Source: JAKPQE01 sp041397845
GTDB taxonomy: Bacteria; Pseudomonadota; Alphaproteobacteria; Rhizobiales; JAKPQE01
Direction: 5' to 3'
DNA length: 64,000 nucleotides
Assembly (NCBI GenBank): GCA_041397845.1
Contig: JAWKVW010000002.1
Coordinates: 1 to 64,000 of the forward strand
Shown: positions 9,195 to 17,143 of the stretch, piece after piece
Numbering within the stretch: the first letter of the stretch is position 1
Layout of the letters: each line of letters starts with the position of its first letter
Translations under genes and position numbers: made by a program
Notes under the pieces: model-generated
Told to the model about the DNA's origin: nothing
What the model saw: only the letters and a program-made list of their open reading frames with translations
Database searches by the model: none

Positions 9195-10071
9195 ATGACC
9201 AAGGCTGTGCTCGGCGTGATTGGCGGATCGGGCCTTTACGACCTGCCGGGACTCGAGGGAGCGGAGTGGGTCCGTGTCGAGAGCCCGTGGGGCGAGCCGT
9301 CGGACGAGCTGCGGATCGGCGAGGTCAATGGTCTCAAGGTCGTGTTCCTGCCGCGCCATGGCCGGGGCCATGTGCACTCGCCGAGCGACATCAACTACCG
9401 GGCCAACATCGATGCGCTGAAGCGGGCGGGGGTCACCGATCTCGTCTCGGTGTCGGCCTGCGGCTCGCTGAAGGAAGAGCTGGCGCCGGGCACCTTCGTG
9501 CTGGTCGACCAGTTCATCGACCGCACCTTTGCCCGCGAAAAGAGCTTCTTCGGCACGGGGTGCGTTGCGCATGTGTCGATGGCCTATCCGATCAGTCCGC
9601 GGCTCGTCGACCGCATCGAGCACGCAGCGCGGGCCGAGAGCATCCGCTACAGCCGCGGCGGAACCTATCTGGCGATGGAAGGGCCGCAGTTTTCCTCGCT
9701 CGCCGAGAGCCACCTCTACCGGAGCTGGAACTGCGATGTCATCGGCATGACCAACATGCCGGAGGCCAAGCTCGCCCGCGAGGCGGAGATCTGCTACGCG
9801 ACGGTCGCGATGGTCACGGACTACGATTCCTGGCACCCGGACCACGGCGAGGTCGACATCCAGTCGATCATCAAGGTTCTGCACGAGAACTCCGCGCATG
9901 CGGCGGCGCTGATCGGTCGCCTTGCGCGCGATTTTCCGAGGGAGCACGAAGAGTGCCCGATCGGTTCGGACCGGGCGCTCGACTTCGCGCTGATGACGGC
10001 GCACGAGCAGCGATCCGGCGCTGATCGCCAAGCTCGACGCGGTCGCCGGCAGGGTGCTCGTCAAGCATTGA
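9195..10071 (+). pseudogene. mtnP: S-methyl-5'-thioadenosine phosphorylase, frame broken near its 3' end
   Basis: It starts MTKAVLGVIGGSGLYD and continues with RHGRGHVHSPSDINYRAN, EGPQFSS and MTNMPEAKLARE, all hallmarks of the MTA phosphorylase / PNP family. This enzyme splits methylthioadenosine into adenine and methylthioribose-1-phosphate. The first frame is normal to about 10010 (MTAHEQ), then loses similarity. The next frame gives DPALIAKLDAVAGRVLVKH and stops at 10071, the expected ending. Loss of one CG pair from a CGCGAT would explain it and restore RDPAL; a single-base insertion is the other option. About 20 terminal residues are affected. apt follows after 60 bases and would use the adenine released. 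Confidence 0.88.
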
Positions 10072-10131
10072 ACGGGGGTGCCGGCGGCGTTTCGGCCGGC
10101 AACGCGAAAGCAGTCAACGGGGGAAGGGATC

Positions 10132-10689
10132 ATGGCACCTGGGGCGCGCAACGGAGCCGACCTGAAAAAACTCATCCGGACCATTCCGGACTATCCGAAG
10201 CCGGGGGTGATGTTCCGCGACCTGACGACGCTGATCGCCGATCCGGTCGGCCTTCGGGCGGCGGTCGACGAGTTGATCTGGCCGTTCCTTGCCGAGCGGG
10301 CACCGATCGATCTCGTCGTCGGCATCGAAGCGCGCGGCTTCATTCTCGGCGGCGCGGTGGCGCATGAGCTCGGGCGCGGCTTCGTGCCGATCCGCAAGAA
10401 GGGCAAGCTGCCGCACAAGGTGATCGGTCAGGAATACAGCCTCGAATATGGCGTCGACACGATCGAGATGCATGCCGATGCGCTCGTCGAGGGCGACCGG
10501 GTGTTGCTTATCGACGACCTCATCGCGACCGGCGGCACGGCGGACGCGGCAATCGACCTCATCCGCCGGTCGGGCGGCGAGATCGTCGCTGCGGCATTCG
10601 TCATCGACCTGCCGGATCTCGGCGGGGCGGAGCGGCTGCGCCGGAAGGGCGTCAAGGTCCACTCGCTGGTCGAGTTCGAAGGCGACTGA
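10132..10689 (+). CDS. apt: Adenine phosphoribosyltransferase
   Basis: A 185-residue purine salvage enzyme that makes AMP from adenine and PRPP. It contains DYPKPGVMFRDLTTL, VVGIEARGFILG, the KKGKLPHK loop and the PRPP-binding VLLIDDLIATGGTA. I start it at ATG 10132, directly after GGGGGAAGGGATC; the open frame upstream has no homology. It sits downstream of the MTA phosphorylase, which produces adenine, so the pair forms an adenine-recovery unit. A terminator follows. Confidence 0.95.
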   Translation: MAPGARNGADLKKLIRTIPDYPKPGVMFRDLTTLIADPVGLRAAVDELIWPFLAERAPIDLVVGIEARGFILGGAVAHELGRGFVPIRKKGKLPHKVIGQEYSLEYGVDTIEMHADALVEGDRVLLIDDLIATGGTADAAIDLIRRSGGEIVAAAFVIDLPDLGGAERLRRKGVKVHSLVEFEGD

Positions 10690-10722
10690 GCCGGTATCGA
10701 TCGGCGCAGGTGGAAAAACCAG

Positions 10723-10747
10723 AACCCCGCCATTTCGGCGGGGTTTT
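10723..10747 (+). terminator. Terminator after apt, possibly bidirectional
   Basis: AACCCCGCC (10723-10731), an ATTTC loop and GGCGGGGTTTT (10737-10747). The opposite strand reads into a T-rich tail only after a few bases, so it may also serve the convergent gene ending at 10753. Confidence 0.85.
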
Positions 10748-10752
10748 CGTTG

Positions 10753-11796
10753 CTATTCGACGCTGTCGAGCAATGGCGCCAGCAGCGGGTGGATGTCCGG
10801 ATTTTCCTCCTTGAGGAAGATCAGAAGGGCGCGCTCGTTGTCGTGCAGCTCGCCGTCGTGATTGATGCGGCCGATGAGCCAGCGGGCTTCGGCCTCGTCG
10901 ATCGGGGCGGCCAGAACCTCGGCGGCGGCGCGCTCGGCGTTGCGTTCGGCATGGGCTTCCTCGACCGGGTTCTTGCAGCACATCACCGACTTGAAGCGGC
11001 GCAGGCTGTCGATGAGGGCGTCGCGCACGAGGTCGGGATCGAACATCGTGAACATGTCGAGGTGCTGCTCGTCCTCAAGCCAGCCGTCGCGGGCAAGGAC
11101 GTCTTCGCGGCGCGGCATGTTGAGGCCGGCGGCGGCCATCAGATGGTTGGCGATCGCCTTGACGAACAGGTCCGACCAGTCGTTGCAATTGTCGGCTTCG
11201 CTGCTGGCATCATTGAGATCGAACAGGATATCGGCCTCGGCGCGGCTGACACCGAGACCCTGCTCGCCGCCATGGGCAAAGAGAATGCGGCGCAGGAGCT
11301 CGACTTCTTCCTTGTTGATGACACCGGGCTCAAGCCGGCCGCCGGCGGCAAGGGCGCCATCGCCGTCCAGCACGGCGGCCTTGACCTGCGACAGGGCAAA
11401 GAGCTCGAGGCTTTCCGGGCTCGTTGCCGCGGCCTCGATGATGCGGACGAGGAGTTCCAGCTCGGTCAGGGACTTGACGAGGCCGTCGCGGGAGATCATG
11501 GCGGTCAGCCAGGCGGCATTGTCGTCGCTGACATAGCCGCGGGGCTCGATCTGCCTGACGACGAGGTCGGTGATCGCCTCCAGAAAGAAGGCCGACCATT
11601 CCGGCGCCTTGTCGGTGATCGCCTCGTCGAGGGCAAAGAGCCGTTCGCCCTCTTCAGGCGTCACGAAGGCATCGCCGAATACGGCACGGCGCAGCGGCAG
11701 CACGTCGTCTGCGGTGATGCGGCCGCTGGCGATCAACGCCGTCACCTGGTCGTCGATGGGGGCGGCCGGCGGGATGGAAATCTCGAAATCTGGCAT
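10753..11796 (-). CDS. Uncharacterised protein built of repeated helical modules
   Basis: A 347-residue cytosolic acidic protein that I do not recognise. It looks internally repetitive. Units with the plan xxEaxWLxxxIxxDGxxxxxExxLL recur, for example AAWLTAMISRDG (about 94-105) and ARWLIGRINHDG (near 310). A longer module, RITADDVLPLRRAVFGD (about 26-42), resembles VINKEEVELLRRILFAH (about 160). The DG turns between helices recall TerB-like or EF-hand-like folds; this is an inference. A CC pair occurs in SVMCCKN. The start is set at ATG 11796 (MPDFEIS); the frame is open 31 codons further. It lies 93 bases downstream of the coiled-coil membrane protein on the same strand, so the two may form an operon. 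Confidence 0.75.
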   Translation of the reverse strand: MPDFEISIPPAAPIDDQVTALIASGRITADDVLPLRRAVFGDAFVTPEEGERLFALDEAITDKAPEWSAFFLEAITDLVVRQIEPRGYVSDDNAAWLTAMISRDGLVKSLTELELLVRIIEAAATSPESLELFALSQVKAAVLDGDGALAAGGRLEPGVINKEEVELLRRILFAHGGEQGLGVSRAEADILFDLNDASSEADNCNDWSDLFVKAIANHLMAAAGLNMPRREDVLARDGWLEDEQHLDMFTMFDPDLVRDALIDSLRRFKSVMCCKNPVEEAHAERNAERAAAEVLAAPIDEAEARWLIGRINHDGELHDNERALLIFLKEENPDIHPLLAPLLDSVE

Positions 11797-11889
11797 GGGA
11801 CCTGCGCTCGTCGGTGAATGCGCCGGATTATGCCTCATCGAACGGCGGATTTGGAGCGGCAACGCGCAGAAATTGACGCGGTGCGGCAA

Positions 11890-12483
11890 TTACCACGGCA
11901 TGAAAGAATTCATGAAGGACATGGGCCGGGAAACATTGCGGTTCATGACAGACATGTCGTAGCGCATGCGGCCGACGTCCTGGGTCATGAAGTTCATCTT
12001 GTCGTTGATGGCGGTCATCTCGCGGTTGATGCCTTCCATCTTCTCCAGATAGGCCATCTGGCCGACCATCTTGGCGGTGCTCGCCTTCATGTCGTTGGTG
12101 TGGGTCGACATGACGGAGATGTCGGAGGCCATGCGGGTAACCTGGGCATTCATGTCGAGGATCGAGGCGTTCAGCGATTTCACGCTGGTTGCCATCTCGT
12201 TCATGTGGATGCCCATTTCCGGGTCGAATTTCTCGGCGATCAGCTTGATGTCGTTGGTCAGGCTGTAGATGAGGAAGAAGCCGTAGGCGAGCAGCACGAC
12301 GAGGACGAACAGCGCCGGATAGGCGATGAACTCCCATCGGCGGGAGGCGCGTTCGAAGGAAGTGGCGAAGCGGTCCAGGGCGTCGACGGGAAGTGTGACC
12401 GTATCGCAGGGCGCGGCGCGGCCACCGGCCGAGGCGCTGCCCAGAGACACAGGTACCACCTTGCCGGATGCGGCGTCGGTCAT
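11890..12483 (-). CDS. Met-rich coiled-coil membrane protein of unknown function
   Basis: 197 residues. A 50-residue N-terminal region is followed by one strong transmembrane helix (about 53-75, IAYPALFVLVVLLAYGFFLI). Then comes a long heptad-like coiled coil (about 80-175) with many Met, Asn and Ser: MNEMATSVKSLN, MNAQVTRMASDISVM, MVGQMAYLEKME. It ends in MSFMNSFMPW. The layout (one helix, long periplasmic or cytosolic coil, conserved-looking Trp end) suggests a scaffold or sensor rather than an enzyme, but no family is recognised. It precedes the repeat-built gene at 10753-11796 on the same strand. Confidence 0.75.
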   Translation of the reverse strand: MTDAASGKVVPVSLGSASAGGRAAPCDTVTLPVDALDRFATSFERASRRWEFIAYPALFVLVVLLAYGFFLIYSLTNDIKLIAEKFDPEMGIHMNEMATSVKSLNASILDMNAQVTRMASDISVMSTHTNDMKASTAKMVGQMAYLEKMEGINREMTAINDKMNFMTQDVGRMRYDMSVMNRNVSRPMSFMNSFMPW

Positions 12484-12633
12484 GCGTTTCCCCCGTAAGG
12501 CTTTTTATGGCTGGCGCGTCTTTATGCGGCGCCTTTCGGAGGAAGATCGTTCCCTCTAAATCTTCATCCGTCCACAAGATATCATATTAGCATATCAGAA
12601 AAACTTAAAACTGCACGCCGCTCCTGCGAAGGC

Positions 12634-12651
12634 GTTGCATTGCACTGCAAC
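12634..12651. promoter_or_regulatory. Perfect 6-6-6 inverted repeat, possible operator
   Basis: GTTGCA (12634-12639), spacer TTGCAC, TGCAAC (12646-12651). It lies in the 270-base gap between the pccB terminator and the coiled-coil gene, about 150 bases upstream of the latter's start. AT-rich promoter-like DNA (12575-12612) lies between the two. The binding protein is unknown. Confidence 0.3.
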
Positions 12652-12690
12652 AGCGTAATCGATGTGGCGGCGATTTGTTCCCGGGGCACA

Positions 12691-12730
12691 GAAAAACGAC
12701 GCCCCGCGACGGCGAACCGGCGCGGGGCGC
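12691..12730 (-). terminator. Terminator after pccB
   Basis: On the minus strand GCCCCGCG pairs with CGCGGGGC (12728-12721 and 12708-12701) and is followed by GTCGTTTTT. It lies about 25 bases after the pccB stop. Confidence 0.8.
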
Positions 12731-12755
12731 AAAGCCCTGGCGATGAAATCCTGCT

Positions 12756-14288
12756 TCAGAGCGGGATGTTGTCGTGCTTTTTCCAAGGGTTCTCGATGTG
12801 CTTCTGGCGCAGCATCTTGAGGGCCCGGCTGAGGCGGCGGCGCGTGCCGTGCGGCATGATCACCTCGTCGATGTAGCCGCGCTCGGCGGCCACGAACGGA
12901 TTGGCGAAGCGATCCTCGTAATCCTTGATCCGCTTCTGGATCTTCTCCGGATCGCCGAGCTCGGACCGATACAGGATCTCGGCCGCGCCCTTGGAGCCCA
13001 TGACCGCGATTTCGGCGGTCGGCCAGGCGTAGTTGAGATCGCCGCGCAGATGCTTCGAGGCCATGACGTCATAGGCGCCGCCATAGGCCTTGCGGGTGAT
13101 GACGGTCACCTTCGGCACCGTGCATTCGGAATAGGCAAAGAGCAGCTTGGCGCCGTGCTTGATGAGGCCGCCATATTCCTGTGCGGTGCCCGGCAGGAAG
13201 CCCGGAACGTCGACGAAGGTAACAATCGGGATCGAGAAACAGTCGCAGAAGCGGACAAACCGGGCGGCCTTGCGGGAGGCGTCGGAATCGAGCACGCCGG
13301 CAAGGACCATCGGCTGGTTGGCGACGAAGCCGACCGTGCGGCCCTCCATGCGGCCGAAGCCGGTGACGATGTTCTTGGCGAAATTCTCCTGAATCTCGAA
13401 GAAATCGCCCTCGTCGACGATCTTCAGGATCAATTCCTTGATGTCGTAGGGCTTGTTCGGGTTGTCCGGGATGAGCGTGTCGAGCGAGAAATCCTCGCGC
13501 TCCGGGTCGTCATAGATCTCGTATTCGGGCACGCCGGTTTCGTTGTTGGCGGGCAGGAAGTCGAGCAGCCGGCGCATCTGCAGCAGGGCCTCGACATCGT
13601 TGTCGTAGGCACCGTCGGCGATCGAGGACTTGGTGGTGTGGATCGAGGCGCCGCCGAGCTGCTCCTGCGTCACGGTCTCGTTGGTCACCGTCTTCACGAC
13701 GTCCGGGCCGGTGACGAACATGTAGCTCGTGTCGCGGACCATGAAGATGAAGTCGGTCATCGCCGGGGAATAGACGTCGCCGCCGGCGCAGGGGCCCATG
13801 ATGACGGAGATCTGCGGAATGACGCCAGAGGCAAGGACGTTGCGCTGGAACACTTCGCCATAGCCGCCGAGGGCCGCGACGCCCTCCTGGATGCGGGCGC
13901 CGCCGGCATCGAAAATGCCGATGATGGGCGCCCGGTTGCGCAGGGCCATATCCTGGATCTTGGTGATCTTCTGGGCATGGGTCTCGCTGAGCGAGCCGCC
14001 GAAGACCGTGAAATCCTTGGCAAAGACATAGACGGTGCGACCGTTGACGGTGCCCCAGCCGGTCACGACGCCGTCGCCGGAGATCTTCGAGTTCTCCATG
14101 CCGAAGTCGGTGCAGCGGTGCTCGACGAACATGTCGAACTCCTCGAAGGAGTGCTCGTCCAGCAGCAGTTCGATACGCTCGCGCGCAGTCAGCTTGCCGC
14201 GGCCATGCTGCGCATCAATGCGCTTCTGGCCACCGCCCGTGCGGGCCATCTGCCGGCGCTTGTCGAGTTCGGCAAGGATTTCCTTCAT
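12756..14288 (-). CDS. pccB: Propionyl-CoA carboxylase, carboxyltransferase (beta) subunit
   Basis: A 510-residue carboxyltransferase subunit that moves CO2 from biotin to propionyl-CoA to form methylmalonyl-CoA. It shows the family sequence throughout: GRGKLTARERIELLLD, FEEFDMFVEHRC, GGARIQEGVAALGGYGEVF, GPCAGGDVYSPAMTDF, TQEQLGGASIHT, FVDVPGFLPGTAQE, KAYGGAYDVMASKHL, and the C-terminus KHIENPWKKHDNIPL. Its length is exactly that of the family. The biotin-carrying PccA subunit is not in the window. The pathway is propionate, odd-chain fatty acid and branched amino acid breakdown, or the ethylmalonyl-CoA pathway. Confidence 0.96.
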   Translation of the reverse strand: MKEILAELDKRRQMARTGGGQKRIDAQHGRGKLTARERIELLLDEHSFEEFDMFVEHRCTDFGMENSKISGDGVVTGWGTVNGRTVYVFAKDFTVFGGSLSETHAQKITKIQDMALRNRAPIIGIFDAGGARIQEGVAALGGYGEVFQRNVLASGVIPQISVIMGPCAGGDVYSPAMTDFIFMVRDTSYMFVTGPDVVKTVTNETVTQEQLGGASIHTTKSSIADGAYDNDVEALLQMRRLLDFLPANNETGVPEYEIYDDPEREDFSLDTLIPDNPNKPYDIKELILKIVDEGDFFEIQENFAKNIVTGFGRMEGRTVGFVANQPMVLAGVLDSDASRKAARFVRFCDCFSIPIVTFVDVPGFLPGTAQEYGGLIKHGAKLLFAYSECTVPKVTVITRKAYGGAYDVMASKHLRGDLNYAWPTAEIAVMGSKGAAEILYRSELGDPEKIQKRIKDYEDRFANPFVAAERGYIDEVIMPHGTRRRLSRALKMLRQKHIENPWKKHDNIPL

Positions 14289-14358
14289 CAGTCTCGCCCC
14301 CAGAGTTCAAGACGTTTCCGTGACCGTCCTTAGCACGCGGGACGGCTACGGCAAACTG

Positions 14359-14925
14359 CTAGAAAGGCGAAGAGCCGAGCGGGGCGGGAGAGGCGGGCGG
14401 CGTTTGCCGAAGCTGCAGGGCGAGCCAGATTTTGAAGCCTTCAAGGCCGAGCACGGTGAAGTGATCGTCGGTGCGCGCCTTGCGCTCGATCCAGGCGCGG
14501 GCCTCGGATTTCCAGCCGTCGCCGTCCATGACGAGGATGAAGTCATAGCCGGTGCGGTTGGCGAGCGCGTTCAGCCAGACATAGGGCAGCTTCTCGTCGA
14601 CCGAGCCGGGCGAGGCCATGCGTTTCGTCTCGACGAGGTAGCGCCGGCCGCCGATGGCGAGCATGAATTCGATGCGGGCCTCGTGGCCGTAGATCGAGCG
14701 ATAGGGGACATTGCGCCGGACATATGGCTCGGCGGCATCGTCGGCCGGGGCGACGGGGATGCCGGCCTCGAGGAAGATGCCGGCGACCTCGTTCTCAAGG
14801 CTGCGGCCGGAAAGGGAGGCGCCGGCGTCGGCATCAGCATGAACGCCGGTCGCGATTGCACAGGAAATCGAGATCAGGGCGATAAACAGCAAGCGCTGAG
14901 GGAAATGGCGCGGCGCTTTTCTCAC
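14359..14925 (-). CDS. PD-(D/E)XK nuclease-like protein overlapping an adenine methyltransferase gene
   Basis: Up to 188 residues. The core reads LENEVAGIF (E46), RIEFML (E86) and YLVETKRMAS (E99-T-K101), spaced like the active site of PD-(D/E)XK nucleases, then GYDFILVMDGDGW. The first ATG (14925) lies 92 bases inside the upstream methyltransferase gene and gives a hydrophobic stretch (about 12-26, RLLFIALISISCAIA) that resembles a signal peptide. This may be an accident of overlap, and the true start could be a downstream alternative codon. I infer a nuclease domain acting with the methyltransferase. No integrase or other phage gene is near. Confidence 0.65.
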   Translation of the reverse strand: MRKAPRHFPQRLLFIALISISCAIATGVHADADAGASLSGRSLENEVAGIFLEAGIPVAPADDAAEPYVRRNVPYRSIYGHEARIEFMLAIGGRRYLVETKRMASPGSVDEKLPYVWLNALANRTGYDFILVMDGDGWKSEARAWIERKARTDDHFTVLGLEGFKIWLALQLRQTPPASPAPLGSSPF

Positions 14926-15310
14926 GGCGTTCCTCGTCGAGGTATTTCAGCCGTCCCTTGAGGAAGACGACGTCGGCCTTGCCGGATACCCAGTCGTGCC
15001 ACCATACCGTGTCGGTTCTGGCCGGGACAAGCGCAACGACGAGCGCTCCGGCGCGCGATTCCTCGAAGGCCTTGCGCATGAAGGAGCCGATCCGGCGGCC
15101 GTAGGGCGGATTGAGCCAGACCCGGCCGAAGGACGACCAGGGGCGGGAGAGCGCATCGTCGGCCTTGCTGAAAAAGGCCGGACACTTGCGATTGGCCGAC
15201 GAGGCGCAGGCGTCGAGCCGGAAGCCGAAGACACGGTCGAGCCGGGCAAAGAGCTCGGGCGGGGTCTCCCACTCCTCGGTGCGGCTGGAATAGAGGGCGT
15301 CGTTGATCAT
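14834..15310 (-). CDS. Phage-type DNA N-6-adenine methyltransferase
   Basis: A 158-residue protein of the small phage Dam-like family (Dam, PF05869). The opening EEWETPPELFARLDRVFGF, RLDACASSANRKCPAFF, the catalytic NPPYG (67-71, with VWLNPPYGRRIG) and PFPSALAVYRP at the C-terminus are all family landmarks. It would transfer a methyl group from SAM to adenine N6 in DNA. The nuclease-like gene overlaps its 3' end, so the two are probably co-translated. It is a lone phage-derived cassette between pccB and two MaoC genes. Confidence 0.87.
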   Translation of the reverse strand: MINDALYSSRTEEWETPPELFARLDRVFGFRLDACASSANRKCPAFFSKADDALSRPWSSFGRVWLNPPYGRRIGSFMRKAFEESRAGALVVALVPARTDTVWWHDWVSGKADVVFLKGRLKYLDEERREKSAAPFPSALAVYRPDLDFLCNRDRRSC

Positions 15311-15348
15311 GCCGGCAGTCTAGAGCGCCGCCGGAACGCGGGGATAAC

Positions 15349-15825
15349 TCAGCCCGGCCGGCGCTCGACGAAGACGTGTCCGACAAAGGTGAAGACGACT
15401 TCGCCGTGCTGGTTGACGCCTTCGTTGAGCATGGTCATCAGGCCCCATTCGGGGCGAGAGCGGCTCTCGGTGAGGCTCGTCACGCGGCAGGAGTAGGTGA
15501 CGGTGTCGCCGGCGCTGACCGGCTTCAGCCAGCGCATGTCGTCGACGCCGGGGGAGGGGCCGAGGCGGCCGACGGGCAGGCCCTCGGCCAGGAGCCGGGC
15601 GGCGTGGCGCTTCTGGAAGGCGACCATCAGCTTCATCCAGACGGCGGCGGTGTGCCAGCCGGAGGCGCTGAGGCGGCCGAAATGGCTTGCTGCGGCGGCC
15701 TCGTCGGAAAGATGGAAGCCTTGCGGATCGTAAGCGCTGGCGAAACGGACGATGTCCTCGGCAGAAAAGGTGTAGCTGCCGAGTTCGGTGATATCGCCGA
15801 TGTTGTAGTCCTCGAAATGGCTCAT
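15349..15825 (-). CDS. MaoC-like (R)-specific enoyl-CoA hydratase
   Basis: A 158-residue single hot-dog protein starting MSHFEDYNIGD. The hydratase catalytic pair D33-x4-H38 lies in SAYDPQGFHLSDEAA, and the usual SGWHTAAVWM and PVSAGDTVTYSCRV follow. It would hydrate a trans-2-enoyl-CoA or related acyl-CoA. ATG 15825 overlaps the stop of the upstream MaoC gene by 4 bases (ATGA), so the two are translationally coupled and may form a heterodimer or a two-domain hydratase. Confidence 0.9.
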   Translation of the reverse strand: MSHFEDYNIGDITELGSYTFSAEDIVRFASAYDPQGFHLSDEAAAASHFGRLSASGWHTAAVWMKLMVAFQKRHAARLLAEGLPVGRLGPSPGVDDMRWLKPVSAGDTVTYSCRVTSLTESRSRPEWGLMTMLNEGVNQHGEVVFTFVGHVFVERRPG

Positions 15826-16280
15826 GCGGCGGCCTTTCGGCGGGTGAACATGATCCAGCAGGTCAGGGTCATGACCGGATCGCCGTTCTGGTTCGCAAGG
15901 GTGAAATCGAAGCGCACCGAGCCGCGCGTCGGGCGGGAGCGCGATGCCCTGGTCTCGAGCACCGTGCCGGTCAGCGACAGGGTGTCGCCGGGACGGACCG
16001 GGCGCAGCCATTTCAGCTTGTCGATACCGGGCGAGCCTTCAGACGTCGAGCGGGCAAGGAGGTTGTCGACGAGCAGGCGCTGGAACATGGCGCAGGAGTG
16101 CCAGCCGGACGCGGCAAGGCCGCCGAGCAGCGTGTGCCTGGCGGCTTCCTCATCGAGATGGAACGGCTGGGCATCGAATTCGGAGGCGAATTCGATGATC
16201 TCGGCCTTCGTGACGGTTTTCTCGCCAAGGGGCAGGGCCGCGCCGACGGTGAAGTCTTCGAAATGTCTGATCTCGCTCAT
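15822..16280 (-). CDS. MaoC-like (R)-specific enoyl-CoA hydratase, paired copy
   Basis: A 152-residue hot-dog protein, a diverged paralogue of its downstream neighbour: RHFEDFTVGAAL, then SEFDAQPFHLDEEAA with the D36-x4-H41 catalytic pair, SGWHSCAMFQRL and PVRPGDTLSLTGTV. Two adjacent MaoC genes with a 4-base overlap are common in alphaproteobacteria. Their natural substrate is not evident here, although pccB lies close by. Confidence 0.9.
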   Translation of the reverse strand: MSEIRHFEDFTVGAALPLGEKTVTKAEIIEFASEFDAQPFHLDEEAARHTLLGGLAASGWHSCAMFQRLLVDNLLARSTSEGSPGIDKLKWLRPVRPGDTLSLTGTVLETRASRSRPTRGSVRFDFTLANQNGDPVMTLTCWIMFTRRKAAA

Positions 16281-16336
16281 GCGAGATAGTTAGGCGAGGG
16301 TCGCGATCTTGTCGAGGTGGCCTGACGGGGCTTCAA

Positions 16337-16555
16337 TCAGAGCCGGACGGGGCTGGCGACCGGGCAATCGGCAACGGTGCGGCCATTCGGCAGGGATGTG
16401 CCGGTTTCGGTGACGGTGGTTGCCGGCGCGCTGGCGAACTTTGCCGCAAGACTGGCAAGATCGGGTGCCTCGGGCGTCCCGGACGCGGCGGCGGGGACGA
16501 TGGCGAGGCACATTGCGGCGAGGCCGGCGGCGAGAAAATTCCTGTGGGTTTTCAT
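16337..16555 (-). CDS. Small secreted protein of unknown function
   Basis: 72 residues. It has a clear Sec signal peptide (MKTHRNFLAAGLAAMCLAIV, cleavage likely after PAAA) and a mature part of about 48 residues ending in ADCPVASPVRL with a single Cys. No family is recognised. It lies beside a second small secreted protein on the same strand. Confidence 0.55.
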   Translation of the reverse strand: MKTHRNFLAAGLAAMCLAIVPAAASGTPEAPDLASLAAKFASAPATTVTETGTSLPNGRTVADCPVASPVRL

Positions 16556-16675
16556 TTTCGATGCTCCGCCTTGACGCGGCCCATCCGTTCCGGGGCAAAG
16601 GGCGGCCGGCGAACCGGCGCGCCGCAGTGCCCACGGAAGGGACAGTCGGATCCGCGGTCAGGAACCGCGTCCCGG

Positions 16676-16930
16676 TCAGAACTTGCTGTCGCCCTTCAGG
16701 TAGTCGCCGGCGTTCATGCCGTCGTAGCCCGACGAGCTGCCGATCTCGGTCATGCCATGCGAGGACATCTGCTTGGCGTGGACGGAGGTGCCGGCGCTGC
16801 CGTCGTGGAAGGTGACGATCGTGTCGGTGTCCATCGGGCCCGGGGTGCGGACGATGGTCGTGGCGGCGAAGGTGACGGTCGAGGTCAGGGCGACGAAGCC
16901 GGCGGCGGCGATGGCGGTGATGGTCTTCAT
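16676..16930 (-). CDS. Small secreted protein of unknown function
   Basis: 84 residues starting MKTITAIAAAGFVALTSTV, a Sec signal peptide with cleavage likely after TFAA. The mature part is about 60 residues, without cysteine and rich in Gly, Ser, Asp and Met (SSHGMTEIGSSSGYDG). I start at ATG 16930, where a GGAGAACCACC sequence lies upstream; the longer open frame is not signal-like. No family is recognised. Confidence 0.6.
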   Translation of the reverse strand: MKTITAIAAAGFVALTSTVTFAATTIVRTPGPMDTDTIVTFHDGSAGTSVHAKQMSSHGMTEIGSSSGYDGMNAGDYLKGDSKF

Positions 16931-17062
16931 GGTGGTTCTCCGTGGGTTTTGTGTCTCATTCGGAACCGTTCCTTCGGTTCCGGCCGGCGGTTCGTTCCGT
17001 CCGACACCCAGAAGATGGCGCACCTGCCAATCACTAGCAAAACAAACGGAGGCGAGAAAAAT

Positions 17063-17092
17063 CACGCTCCCGTTCACGCGAACGGGAGCGTG
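17063..17092 (-). terminator. Terminator after ychF
   Basis: A perfect 13-base-pair hairpin: CACGCTCCCGTTC (17063-17075), loop ACGC, GAACGGGAGCGTG (17080-17092). On the minus strand it is followed by ATTTTTC. It lies about 50 bases after the ychF stop. Confidence 0.93.
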
Positions 17093-17143
17093 TCTTGATC
17101 TGAAAACATGGAACTTTTCGGCGTCGAAGCAGTTTGGCGCAGC

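Noticed and set aside
6947..9202. A 751-codon leftward open frame across petB and petC
   Set aside because: Antisense shadow; the plus strand encodes cytochromes b and c1 with all haem ligands.
14359..15310. A prophage remnant
   Set aside because: Only the methyltransferase and nuclease-like genes are phage-like; no integrase, att-like repeat, structural or lysis gene is seen in the flanks.
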